Source of the DNA: Thermoflavimicrobium dichotomicum
GTDB taxonomy: Bacteria; Bacillota; Bacilli; Thermoactinomycetales; Thermoactinomycetaceae
DNA length: 58,204 nucleotides
Assembly: GCF_900114055.1 (NCBI RefSeq)
Contig: NZ_FORR01000021.1
Location: 1-58,204, forward strand
Direction of reading: 5' to 3'
Position 1 is the first letter of the stretch. The number at the start of each line of letters is the position of its first letter. Under the pieces are notes generated by a model. That model made no database searches, was not told the DNA's origin, and was given only the letters and a program-made list of their open reading frames with translations. Both the position numbers and the translations under genes were made by a program. Of this stretch, positions 32,383 to 40,377 are shown one piece after another.

Positions 32383-33912
32383 TTGGTATGGATTCTTGGG
32401 CTGTACCTATTGAATACAGTCTTTATGTTAATCATAGCAGTCCGCGAGGTACGCCGACCGGCCAAGGCTTTAAATTGGCTAACCATCGGCCTCATTTTAC
32501 CTGTAATCGGTTTTGGACTCTATCTCAGCACATCAAATCCAGTACGCATTCGTAGAGAAAGACTGACATCTCCGCACAATGAGTCGGACACGTTGCCTGT
32601 TTCTTTCAGCCGCTCAGCCTCTGTCATCGCACATGCTTTACGGCATTTGACCGTGCATGGGCTTCGACCCGTCCGAGTACAGATACTTACGAATGGCATT
32701 GAAACATATGAAAATCTAATCAAATCCATACAGAATGCGCAAAGAACGATTGATCTGGAATATTACATATACCGGGATGACCAAATCGGAAGACGCATCA
32801 CGGACCTACTGATCGAACGGGCCAAGGCCGGTGTACGGATCCGCTTTTTGAGAGACGGTTGGGGAAGCAGGAAATTTCCACAGCATCAGATCATTCGGAT
32901 GATGAATGCAGGGATTGAATGCCGGACGTTTTTTCCTATGCGCTTCCCTTGGGTGTTGTCCAATTGGAATTACCGGAATCATTGTAAGAACGTCGTGATC
33001 GATGGAAAGGAAGCTTTTACAGGCGGTATCAACGTCGGGGATGAGTATACCGGATTGAAGCCGAACGTAGGTTTCTGGCACGACACCCATTTGCGAATGG
33101 TAGGTGAAGCTACAGTCGATTTGCAGACTGTCTTCGACGCCCATTGGAACATCGCTTCGCCGGAACGGATGAAGACGAGAATACGTTGGAATACAAAAGC
33201 TGAGGATACGAAAAAGCCCATTCAGGGTCCCAGGCATATATCGCAGAACATCGTTCCACCCGGCAGGGATGTTCTTTCCAAATGGTCGGCAAAGTGGAGC
33301 ACTGAGTTGGGCACCATGGATGGTACCGACGTTTCCACCGTCACGAGCACAGAGACGTTGCAGAAAGCGTACGTACAGACATTAGAAGGTAATCCTGGAA
33401 TTCCTACTCAAGTCATCCGGCAGGCTTACTTCATTTGCTTGACACAAGCGACCCAGACCATTGACATCACCACCCCCTATTTTGTCCCTGATGCAGATAT
33501 CATCATGGCGATAAAGACAGCCATTGCACGAGGTGTACGCGTGAGATTGCTGGTGCCTCGCCACGTAAGTCCCAAAATCGTAGGCTCTGCAAGCCGCACC
33601 TACTATGGAGAACTGTTGGAAGCCGGAGTCCAAATCTACCTGTACAACAAAGGTATGTTGCATGCCAAGCTGATGATCATCGATGGGGAGATTGCCGAAG
33701 TAGGCGCAGCCAACTATGATATGAGAAGTTTTCGCCTGGATTACGAGGTGTGCGAAGTCTTTTACAGTGCTGATGTGGCGCGGGAACTCACGGAGCAATT
33801 CGAGCGCGATCTTACTGATTCCGTACCATTGCATATCGAAGATTTGCGGCAGCGCTCCCTTTCGCAGCGCATTCTCGATCAAGGAGCGCGCCTGCTTTCC
33901 CCATTGCTATAG
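32383..33912 (+). CDS. cls: Cardiolipin synthase (phospholipase D family)
   Basis: 509 residues if started at TTG 32383, which has GGGAGGGG in front; the frame is open to a GTG at 32326 without an SD. Two N-terminal helices (WILGLYLLNTVFMLIIAV and WLTIGLILPVIGFGLYL) are followed by two PLD domains. HKD motif 1 is a variant, HCKNVVIDGKEAFTGGIN; motif 2 is HAKLMIIDGEIAEVGAANYDMRS. The enzyme joins two phosphatidylglycerols into cardiolipin at the membrane. Typical length. Monocistronic, divergent from ascR. Confidence 0.9.
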   Translation: MVWILGLYLLNTVFMLIIAVREVRRPAKALNWLTIGLILPVIGFGLYLSTSNPVRIRRERLTSPHNESDTLPVSFSRSASVIAHALRHLTVHGLRPVRVQILTNGIETYENLIKSIQNAQRTIDLEYYIYRDDQIGRRITDLLIERAKAGVRIRFLRDGWGSRKFPQHQIIRMMNAGIECRTFFPMRFPWVLSNWNYRNHCKNVVIDGKEAFTGGINVGDEYTGLKPNVGFWHDTHLRMVGEATVDLQTVFDAHWNIASPERMKTRIRWNTKAEDTKKPIQGPRHISQNIVPPGRDVLSKWSAKWSTELGTMDGTDVSTVTSTETLQKAYVQTLEGNPGIPTQVIRQAYFICLTQATQTIDITTPYFVPDADIIMAIKTAIARGVRVRLLVPRHVSPKIVGSASRTYYGELLEAGVQIYLYNKGMLHAKLMIIDGEIAEVGAANYDMRSFRLDYEVCEVFYSADVARELTEQFERDLTDSVPLHIEDLRQRSLSQRILDQGARLLSPLL

Positions 33913-34181
33913 CGGAAACTCCACCACCAGTGGCAAAACAAAGATCGATAGAATTGCTAGGCAAACTCGCTTGCTAATGAAGCAGTAATACTACCAAATG
34001 GTTTCAATTTTCCACCAAGCAAGTAAGTGTCAATATTGCTTTTATTTAGCAATGACTCGAAGGCGACATTAAGCTGGTGCAACTGATAAAACTGTATAAC
34101 AAATACAAAGCTGAAACGATACCTAGTAGCGAATTTGGTCTAATGAATCCAGAGAACAAACGTTCTTAACCTATCTAAAAG
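33913..34181. other. Intergenic region with a short coding-like tail
   Basis: No complete gene. A plus-strand stretch ending at TAA 34168-34170 reads GDIKLVQLIKLYNKYK and NPENKRS; it lacks a start and a family match and is probably a gene remnant. Confidence 0.35.
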
Positions 34182-34225
34182 AAAAAGCTTCCTGCTCTCC
34201 AGATAGAGAGACAAGAAGCTTTTTA
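34182..34225. terminator. Terminator between cls and the small membrane protein gene
   Basis: AAAAAGCTTC / GAAGCTTTTT outer stem with an inner CTCTC/GAGAG pairing; T tracts on both strands. Confidence 0.75.
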
Positions 34226-34252
34226 AATCTGGCCCTTTATTTTGCTGGTGAC

Positions 34253-34483
34253 TTAGTACCCACTTTCACCACCACTACCATTCCTTCTGCTATTGTAGTT
34301 GATAAAATCTCTAGTATGGTTATTGCTGACATAGTGAATCGTTCCATTTGCAGAAGTGTATCTTTTCCGTTTAGGATCTATTCGATTTTCGATCTTATCA
34401 CAGACAACTGCAAGGATAACAAAACCAACAACAAATCCGATAAATTGAATCATAAGCTTGAAAATATCTATTGTAGGTTCCAC
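34253..34483 (-). CDS. Small membrane protein of unknown function
   Basis: 76 residues from GTG 34483 (AAGGAGG at 5 bases). The longer in-frame start at 34534 is excluded because the promoter -10 (34506-34511) lies inside that extension. One helix (MIQFIGFVVGFVILAVVCDKI) followed by a basic, Asn- and Gly-rich cytosolic or outer tail ending NGSGGESGY. No family recognised. Confidence 0.65.
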   Translation of the reverse strand: MEPTIDIFKLMIQFIGFVVGFVILAVVCDKIENRIDPKRKRYTSANGTIHYVSNNHTRDFINYNSRRNGSGGESGY

Positions 34484-34505
34484 TGTATCCTCCTTGTCTG
34501 CTTTT

Positions 34506-34534
34506 ATTATAACCGAAATACGGTATGTAGACAA
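34506..34534 (-). promoter_or_regulatory. Sigma-A promoter of the small membrane protein gene
   Basis: Minus-strand -35 TTGTCT (34529-34534), exactly 17-bp spacer, -10 TATAAT (34506-34511). It fixes the start of the gene downstream at GTG 34483. The 200 bp further upstream (34535-34751) are very AT-rich with nothing recognised. Confidence 0.8.
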
Positions 34535-34751
34535 TCTATGTAGTTTGAAGAGGATATGGTTAATTTTTCTAATATTTTTATGTTTTTATCGCAAACTGGT
34601 ATTAATTTTATACTAGTTTTAATTAATTGATCAAATTTAAATAACTATAATTATATTATGAAAAACATTTTTTCATTTTGTAACCTTATTTTAAGAATAA
34701 ATGACACATTAGATATACCCCATTTTAAATACAGATAAACCACTAAATTCG

Positions 34752-35681
34752 CTAGATGACTCCTTTTTCCAGAAATGTAATCTTCCTTTCTGTAGCATGA
34801 AGCCGGACAGAGATTCCTATAGGAATGGCGAGATTCGGTTGACAATGCCCTATGTTCATTCCATAAAAACAAGGGATATGGAGGGGTGCCAGAATATCTT
34901 GTAAAACTCGGTCAATAGTTAAGCTGGGTCTTTTTGTTGGGGCAGGTATATCACTAAAGTCAGTAATCACAATTCCTTTGGCCGCTGTTAACTTTCCAGC
35001 CAGCTTTAGTTGTGTGAGCATTCGATCGATGGAATATGGTTCTTCGCTCACATCTTCAATGAATAGAATTTTGTCTTTTGTATCAATTTCATAGGGCGTC
35101 CCGAGTGTGGCTACGAGTAGAGAAAGATTTCCCCCTATGATCTCCCCTTCAACCACACCAGGTGTAATGGTATAGGAGTCCTCTTCACGCCCACAATACG
35201 ATTCTATGGATGCTGGATCAGTTAAATGATGAAATAGCATAGAACATGTCAATGGATCATGCTCTTCCACCAGTTCACCTACCATCGGACCATGGAACGT
35301 AACTAGACCGGTATGTTTATGAATCGCAGTATGAAGACCTGTTATATCACTGTATCCCACAAAAATTTTGGGATGTCGTTGAATCAAATCGTAGTCCAGC
35401 AAATCTAAAATGCGCGGGGTGCCATACCCTCCTCTTATGCTAAAAATGGCTTTAACCTCTGGATCTATAAACATATCCAGAATGTCTTGAGCACGAGTTT
35501 CATCACTTCCAGACAAATATCCATAAACTTGACCAACAGACTTTCCCAGTTTCACTCGATAACCAAACCCTTTTAAGATTTTGATGGACTGTTGGATCAC
35601 TTCTGGAGGAGCCGGGCTTGAGGGAGCAACTACTCCTATTGTATCGCCAGGCTCCAATCTTTTTGGCTTGATTTTCTCCAT
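34752..35681 (-). CDS. Muramoyltetrapeptide LD-carboxypeptidase (S66, LdcA/MccF-like)
   Basis: 309 residues. Nucleophile region IFVGYSDITGLH with Ser in GYSD; upstream IFSIRGGYGTPRIL; downstream Glu/His region GGNLSLLVATLGTPYEID and ILFIEDVSEEPYSIDRML, FYGMNIGHCQPNLAIPIG. These are S66 peptidase signatures. The family removes the terminal D-Ala from murein tetrapeptides in recycling, or inactivates microcin C (MccF). No signal peptide, so cytoplasmic. SD AGAGGTG. Confidence 0.88.
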   Translation of the reverse strand: MEKIKPKRLEPGDTIGVVAPSSPAPPEVIQQSIKILKGFGYRVKLGKSVGQVYGYLSGSDETRAQDILDMFIDPEVKAIFSIRGGYGTPRILDLLDYDLIQRHPKIFVGYSDITGLHTAIHKHTGLVTFHGPMVGELVEEHDPLTCSMLFHHLTDPASIESYCGREEDSYTITPGVVEGEIIGGNLSLLVATLGTPYEIDTKDKILFIEDVSEEPYSIDRMLTQLKLAGKLTAAKGIVITDFSDIPAPTKRPSLTIDRVLQDILAPLHIPCFYGMNIGHCQPNLAIPIGISVRLHATERKITFLEKGVI

Positions 35682-35715
35682 TCTTTACACCTCTTAACCA
35701 CAGATTATAAAATCA

Positions 35716-35746
35716 GAAGCCATCATTCATACCTTATGATGGCTTC
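35716..35746 (-). terminator. Terminator after the VOC gene
   Basis: GAAGCCATCA / TGATGGCTTC stem with an 11-base loop; on the minus strand followed by TGATTTTATAA. It separates the VOC gene from the LD-carboxypeptidase gene. Confidence 0.65.
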
Positions 35747-35842
35747 CATTATTTTAGCCGAATTATATGACAGAATCCGATCTGGTGATATATCCGTAAC
35801 GGGAAGCCGGAGACATGTTGAGGCACTGTTATATCCAGTTTT

Positions 35843-36355
35843 TCACTTCTTGTCGATTTGTTGATGCAGTTCCCGCCATCGGCTAAGCGGGATTGCCCCC
35901 AGCTCGGGCCGTGGACCTTCCGGTAGTAAAGCGATATATTCCAAACTGTGCCCGTCAGGATCCTCAAAATACAACGATGCGGCTGGCATCCACGAATGGA
36001 CAGTAGGCTCACCACCAGGATTGCCGAAGAAATCACGATACTTAATTCCTTGTTCAGCCAAAAATGCCGGAGCCAGTTCCAAATCCCTTAACGACACAGA
36101 AAAAGCGAAATGACTGCGAACGATCTGGTCTTCGGGTTTCTCCCACAACCCCAACATTTGCTGACGTGCTTGCCCTACCCAGAAAAATGCTAATTTTCTT
36201 TCTGGTTCACTGTAACAAAGTTTCAGCCCCAATTGATTCTGGTAAAAAGAAACGGATTTTTTCAAATCCCGCACATGCAAATGAGTCTCATAAATCCCCG
36301 AAGGTTCCACCCAGCGATGCACCTCAATTCCCTCCCGGTGAATCTTTTGATACAT
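35843..36355 (-). CDS. VOC-superfamily (glyoxalase/dioxygenase-fold) protein
   Basis: 170 residues. Two beta-alpha-beta-beta-beta modules: IYETHLHVRDLKKSVSFYQNQLGLKLCY and SHFAFSVSLRDLELAPAFL, with the metal residues likely His (ETHLHV), His (RSHFAF) and Glu (HSLEYIA). The C-terminal ASLYFEDPDGHSLEYIALL is the VOC signature. It could be a lyase, dioxygenase or fosfomycin/bleomycin-type resistance protein; the sequence does not decide. Confidence 0.8.
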   Translation of the reverse strand: MYQKIHREGIEVHRWVEPSGIYETHLHVRDLKKSVSFYQNQLGLKLCYSEPERKLAFFWVGQARQQMLGLWEKPEDQIVRSHFAFSVSLRDLELAPAFLAEQGIKYRDFFGNPGGEPTVHSWMPAASLYFEDPDGHSLEYIALLPEGPRPELGAIPLSRWRELHQQIDKK

Positions 36356-36454
36356 CAGCTCTATTCCCTATTCGGCGATTTTTTAAACTTTTTTGTTTAT
36401 TAAATATAATAATCCTGTTTTGATCACAAACTAACTGTAGCGTAGGTTTGTTAC

Positions 36455-37288
36455 TTATTTGGAAAAAATTTCAGATGTGGCAGTCCATTCCTCAAATCGT
36501 TGCTGTACCCCTTTTGAGTCAAACGATACCCAAAAACGATGATGCTTCTTTTCCACTTCTACGGGAAGATCAAAAAAAGCGCTTAACGTTGTTGAAGTCA
36601 ATACTTGGTTTGTTTCTCCCTGTAGAAAAGACATACCATCCTTCAGTAAAAATGTGTGCGTAAAACATGGCAAAATCTCTTCAATGTGATGGGTAACATA
36701 TATAAGTGTTGGAGCATTGGGTTGAGAAGCAATTTTTTCAATGCTATGTAAAACATGCTCTCTTGCAAATAGATCCAAACCGGTACAAGGTTCATCCAAA
36801 ATGAGTAATTTGGGTTTGGCCATTAAAGCTCGAGCGATTACAATACGTTGCTTTTCCCCTTGTGATAGGGTTTGATAAGAGCGACCTGCCAAATGTTCGC
36901 AGCCTAGAAACGACATCAAGCGTTTGGCCTCTTCCATATCTGCATCGGAAAAAGTATCATAAATCCCGATCGAAGCAAACTTCCCGCTTAGAACAATCTT
37001 CTCTGCCGTTTCAGATCCATGTATTTTTTCTTGAAAAGAAGAACTGACCCAACCGATCTGCTTACGTAACTCACGTAAATCAACAGTACCGTAACGATGG
37101 CCGAGTACCGATATCTTCCCTTTGCTAGGCCAGAGATACCCGCAAATCAGATTGAGAAGAGTGGTTTTTCCTGAACCATTAAGCCCCAGGAGACACCAAT
37201 GCTCCTCTGACCGAACCTGCCAATGGATATTCGATAAAATATGTTGTCCATTTCGTGTAAAAGATACATTTTCCACTGAGATAACCAT
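36455..37288 (-). CDS. ABC transporter ATP-binding protein (YlmA/ModF-like)
   Basis: 277 residues from ATG 37288 (SD GGTGAGG); the in-frame ATG at 37354 has no SD. Walker A GLNGSGKTT, signature LSQGEKQR, Walker B LLILDEPC, H-loop THHIEEILPCF. The order and the last motif (THHxEEI) fit the YlmA group. No permease gene adjoins, so the transport partner, if any, is elsewhere. Confidence 0.82.
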   Translation of the reverse strand: MVISVENVSFTRNGQHILSNIHWQVRSEEHWCLLGLNGSGKTTLLNLICGYLWPSKGKISVLGHRYGTVDLRELRKQIGWVSSSFQEKIHGSETAEKIVLSGKFASIGIYDTFSDADMEEAKRLMSFLGCEHLAGRSYQTLSQGEKQRIVIARALMAKPKLLILDEPCTGLDLFAREHVLHSIEKIASQPNAPTLIYVTHHIEEILPCFTHTFLLKDGMSFLQGETNQVLTSTTLSAFFDLPVEVEKKHHRFWVSFDSKGVQQRFEEWTATSEIFSK

Positions 37289-37368
37289 TTTCCTCACCTT
37301 ACCTTTATTACCCGCTTTTTCAGGAACAAAATAAACGTCCAACCTGTTGACCAAGTATCCTTTATATG

Positions 37369-37444
37369 CCGGTTTTCCTTTTCCGTTTCACTCCCGTTAC
37401 TTAAAAACGAGCAAGAAGCCGTTCAACTGGAAAAGGAAAACCGG
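37369..37444. repeat. Long perfect inverted repeat between ylmA-like and oxidase genes
   Basis: Sixteen-base arms, CCGGTTTTCCTTTTCC (37369-37384) and its exact complement (37429-37444), separated by 44 bases. No T tract follows on the minus strand, so it is not a classical terminator. It could be a leader structure of the ATPase gene or the trace of a miniature element. Confidence 0.5.
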
Positions 37445-37526
37445 GTTTGTAGAGCGGCCTCAATATCCTTACCCCAGACCGATTTGTTATAAAGGAAAGC
37501 TTTTTATTTGTGAATGAGACGTTTTT

Positions 37527-38660
37527 TCAAAAACGATCCAAGGAAAACATGGAAATATCATAGGATGATTTCCCTTTTGTTACCAATTCGCTTACGATCT
37601 CACCGATCACACTTGCAAATTTAAATCCGTGTCCTGAAAATCCGGTAACGATCTTGATATGCGGAAAGTCAGGTAGTTGGTCAATGATGAAATGTCGATC
37701 AGGTGTCAAAGTGTAGAGGCATACCTTCCCGGCTTTACATTTACCAGCAGCCTGGGGCATAAATGTTTCCAGAAACTTTCTTACATCCCCTTCATCTTCT
37801 GAATACAAACCAAATTCGCGACTGACTGTATCAGGATCTACCTGTTTTCCTTGATCATGGCGTCCGATTTTCAAACCACTTCCTGCAAAACTGGGAAAAC
37901 CATAGTAGTTTTCATCGGATAAATTGTAAGAAAAAGCTGGAAAAACATGAGCATCATATAGCTGTTCATCGCATTCAAACCACGCAACTGTCTTGCGAAC
38001 CGGTTGTAGCGGAACATCGATATGTATTTTCTTCAGCAGTTTTTTGGTCCATGCTCCAGTGCTGATCATCACTTGATCTGCAGTAAATGCACCTTCTGTG
38101 GTATGGATCGTCGCCCCTTGAGAATCAAGATCGATTTTCTCTACAACGGTATTGACAAGAAATTCAGCTCCGTTGGATAAAGCAAGCTGACGATAAGCTC
38201 GAAGACATTCTTCGCTAAAAAGAACTCCTGCTCTCTTTTCAAAACAGCCTATAAAACCTTCTGGAACAAAAATCCCTCGCCAGCGGTACCTGATTTCATC
38301 ATGGGATAATATTTCAAGAGGTAGTGAGAATTCATTCGCACTGGCAATCATCTCATCCATAAACGGTGTATGCTGTGGCCCGATGCACAACACTCCCGTT
38401 TTGGCAAAGAGCGAATAACCTGATTCTTCTGCTAACTGATCCCATAATTCTTGAGCTCTGAGTACCAGCTGAACATACTGTCTACCTTCTCCGTACGCAT
38501 GACGAATGATCCTTGTATCTCCATGATGACTGCCATACGTGTGTGGAGGATCATAAGCATCGATTAACAGAACATTTAGACCTTTTTTTGTCAAATAATA
38601 TCCTGCACTCATTCCCATGGAACCTGCGCCTACGACAATCACATCATAATGTTTTTTCAC
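37527..38660 (-). CDS. Monomeric sarcosine oxidase / N-methyltryptophan oxidase family (SolA-like)
   Basis: 377 residues from GTG 38660 (SD GGAGTGA), favoured over 38684. FAD motif YDVIVVGAGSMGMSAGYYL, then LLIDAYDPPHTYGSHHGDTRIIRHAY. The covalent-flavin cysteine region is likely near KAGKVCLYTLTPDRHFIID, and the C-terminal motif GFSGHGFKFASVIGEIV is typical of MTOX/MSOX. These enzymes oxidatively demethylate N-methyl amino acids, giving formaldehyde and H2O2. Gene context gives no further clue. Confidence 0.85.
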   Translation of the reverse strand: MKKHYDVIVVGAGSMGMSAGYYLTKKGLNVLLIDAYDPPHTYGSHHGDTRIIRHAYGEGRQYVQLVLRAQELWDQLAEESGYSLFAKTGVLCIGPQHTPFMDEMIASANEFSLPLEILSHDEIRYRWRGIFVPEGFIGCFEKRAGVLFSEECLRAYRQLALSNGAEFLVNTVVEKIDLDSQGATIHTTEGAFTADQVMISTGAWTKKLLKKIHIDVPLQPVRKTVAWFECDEQLYDAHVFPAFSYNLSDENYYGFPSFAGSGLKIGRHDQGKQVDPDTVSREFGLYSEDEGDVRKFLETFMPQAAGKCKAGKVCLYTLTPDRHFIIDQLPDFPHIKIVTGFSGHGFKFASVIGEIVSELVTKGKSSYDISMFSLDRF

Positions 38661-38824
38661 GATGTTCACTCCAGTGAATGTCAAGATAAAAAAACAATAC
38701 CCGTGAGCGTTGAAGGAATTTATTTGACAAGTGAAATGTTACTTTTTAGTTTATCAGGAAAGCCAATCTTTTACTAGATAATTAAATCCCTTGCCATCTA
38801 CTATGAACACAAAGAAACAGTTCT

Positions 38825-38874
38825 AAAAAAGGCTACTGACTGTCTACTGCATAAAAACAGTCGGTAGCCTTTTT
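38825..38874 (-). terminator. Terminator of the gltBD operon
   Basis: GGCTACTGACTGT / ACAGTC-GGTAGCC stem (one mismatch or wobble) with a 13-base loop; the minus strand has a TTTTTT tail. It lies 13 bases after the gltD stop. Confidence 0.8.
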
Positions 38875-38886
38875 CATAACATCAAA

Positions 38887-40365
38887 TCAAGGCAAATTGG
38901 TATATCCCATCAAGTATTTATCGCATTCGCGAGCCGCTTCTCTTCCCTCATGGATGGCCCAAACTACCAGACTCTGACCCCTGCGCATGTCTCCTGCAAC
39001 AAATACTCCTTCAAGGTTGGTCTGATACTTTCCGTACTCTGCTTTTACTTTCAAATTTACGTGCTCTAACCCTGCATGTTTAATTAGATGTTCGTCTGTT
39101 CCAGCAAATCCAATGGCAATGAGTACGAGCTGTGCTGGCCACACCTTATCGCTTCCTGGTATTTCCCGGAAGGTATAACGCCCATTTTCATCACGGATTT
39201 TTACCATATCAACCGTATGAAGCTCCTTGACATGCCCATGTTCATCTCCAACAATTTTTTTGGTCATGATGCAATATTGACGTGGATCTTTGCCAAACCG
39301 AGCGAGTGCTTCCTCATAGGCATAGTCCAAAGTAAATACGTTTGGATATTCCGGCCAAGGATTGTCTTCCTCTCTGCTCTCAGGCAAGCGAGGATGTTTA
39401 CCAAACTGCACAACACTACGACATTTTTGGCGTAAGGCAGTGGCGACACAATCGGCTCCGGTATCCCCACCACCGATCACGATCACATCCTTGCCTTCAG
39501 CTGAAATGTATGGTCCACCATATTCAGGATCCAGTAATGTTTTGGTGGAATCCGTCAAATAGTCCATGGCAAAGTGGATGCCAGCCAACTCTCTGCCTTC
39601 AATTTGGAGATCACGCTGCTTTTGTGCTCCAGCACAGAGAACAACCGCATCAAATTTTTGTTGAAGTTCCTGAAGAGAAATATCTTTTCCGATCTCTGTG
39701 TTTGTGACAAAAGTAATACCTTCCTGCTTCAATAAATCAACACGCCGGTCAATCCATCTTTTTTCCAATTTCATATTTGGAATTCCATACATCAGTAAAC
39801 CACCGATACGATCCGCCCGTTCAAACACTGTTACCCAATGTCCTGCCTTATTCAACTGATCCGCACAGGCAAGACCAGCAGGCCCCGAACCGACAATCGC
39901 CACTTTTTTGCCTGTACGTGTTTTGGGAGGCTGCGGAACAATCCATCCTTCCTGAAATCCTTTATCAATAATGGCTCTTTCAATACTTTTAATGGCAACA
40001 GCAGGATCGTGGATGGCTACTGTACAAGATCCTTCACAAGGTGCAGGACAAACGCGTCCCGTAAATTCAGGAAAATTGTTTGTTTTTAACAAACGTTCCA
40101 ACGCTTCCTTCCAATGGCCTCGATACACCAGGTCATTCCATTCAGGGATGAGATTATACAGTGGGCAACCAGAAGCCTGACCATTTAATTCCATTCCCGT
40201 ATGACAGAAAGGGGTGCCACAATCCATACAACGCGCCCCCTGCTGTTGGAGTTTTTCTTCGGGAAAGGGAAGCTGATATTCTTCCCAATCCCGTAGGCGT
40301 GACAGAGGATCCCGTTCTTGTGGCACTTCTCTTTCATATTCGATAAAACCTGTGGGTTTACCCAT
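38887..40365 (-). CDS. gltD: Glutamate synthase small subunit
   Basis: 492 residues; called gltB in Bacillus nomenclature. N-terminal Fe-S cysteine pattern GARCMDCGTPFCHTG ... CP ... GRVCPAPCEGSCT, then the FAD motif VAIVGSGPAGLACADQL and the NADPH motif VIVIGGGDTGADCV. C-terminal GVFVAGDMRRGQSLVVWAI closes the FAD site. It passes NADPH electrons to the large subunit. It is 12 bases downstream of gltB, same operon. Confidence 0.95.
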   Translation of the reverse strand: MGKPTGFIEYEREVPQERDPLSRLRDWEEYQLPFPEEKLQQQGARCMDCGTPFCHTGMELNGQASGCPLYNLIPEWNDLVYRGHWKEALERLLKTNNFPEFTGRVCPAPCEGSCTVAIHDPAVAIKSIERAIIDKGFQEGWIVPQPPKTRTGKKVAIVGSGPAGLACADQLNKAGHWVTVFERADRIGGLLMYGIPNMKLEKRWIDRRVDLLKQEGITFVTNTEIGKDISLQELQQKFDAVVLCAGAQKQRDLQIEGRELAGIHFAMDYLTDSTKTLLDPEYGGPYISAEGKDVIVIGGGDTGADCVATALRQKCRSVVQFGKHPRLPESREEDNPWPEYPNVFTLDYAYEEALARFGKDPRQYCIMTKKIVGDEHGHVKELHTVDMVKIRDENGRYTFREIPGSDKVWPAQLVLIAIGFAGTDEHLIKHAGLEHVNLKVKAEYGKYQTNLEGVFVAGDMRRGQSLVVWAIHEGREAARECDKYLMGYTNLP

Positions 40366-40377
40366 TTCTCTCCCTCC

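Noticed and set aside
34651-34872. 73-codon minus-strand open frame
   Set aside because: Overlaps the 3' end of the LD-carboxypeptidase gene in another frame and has no SD.
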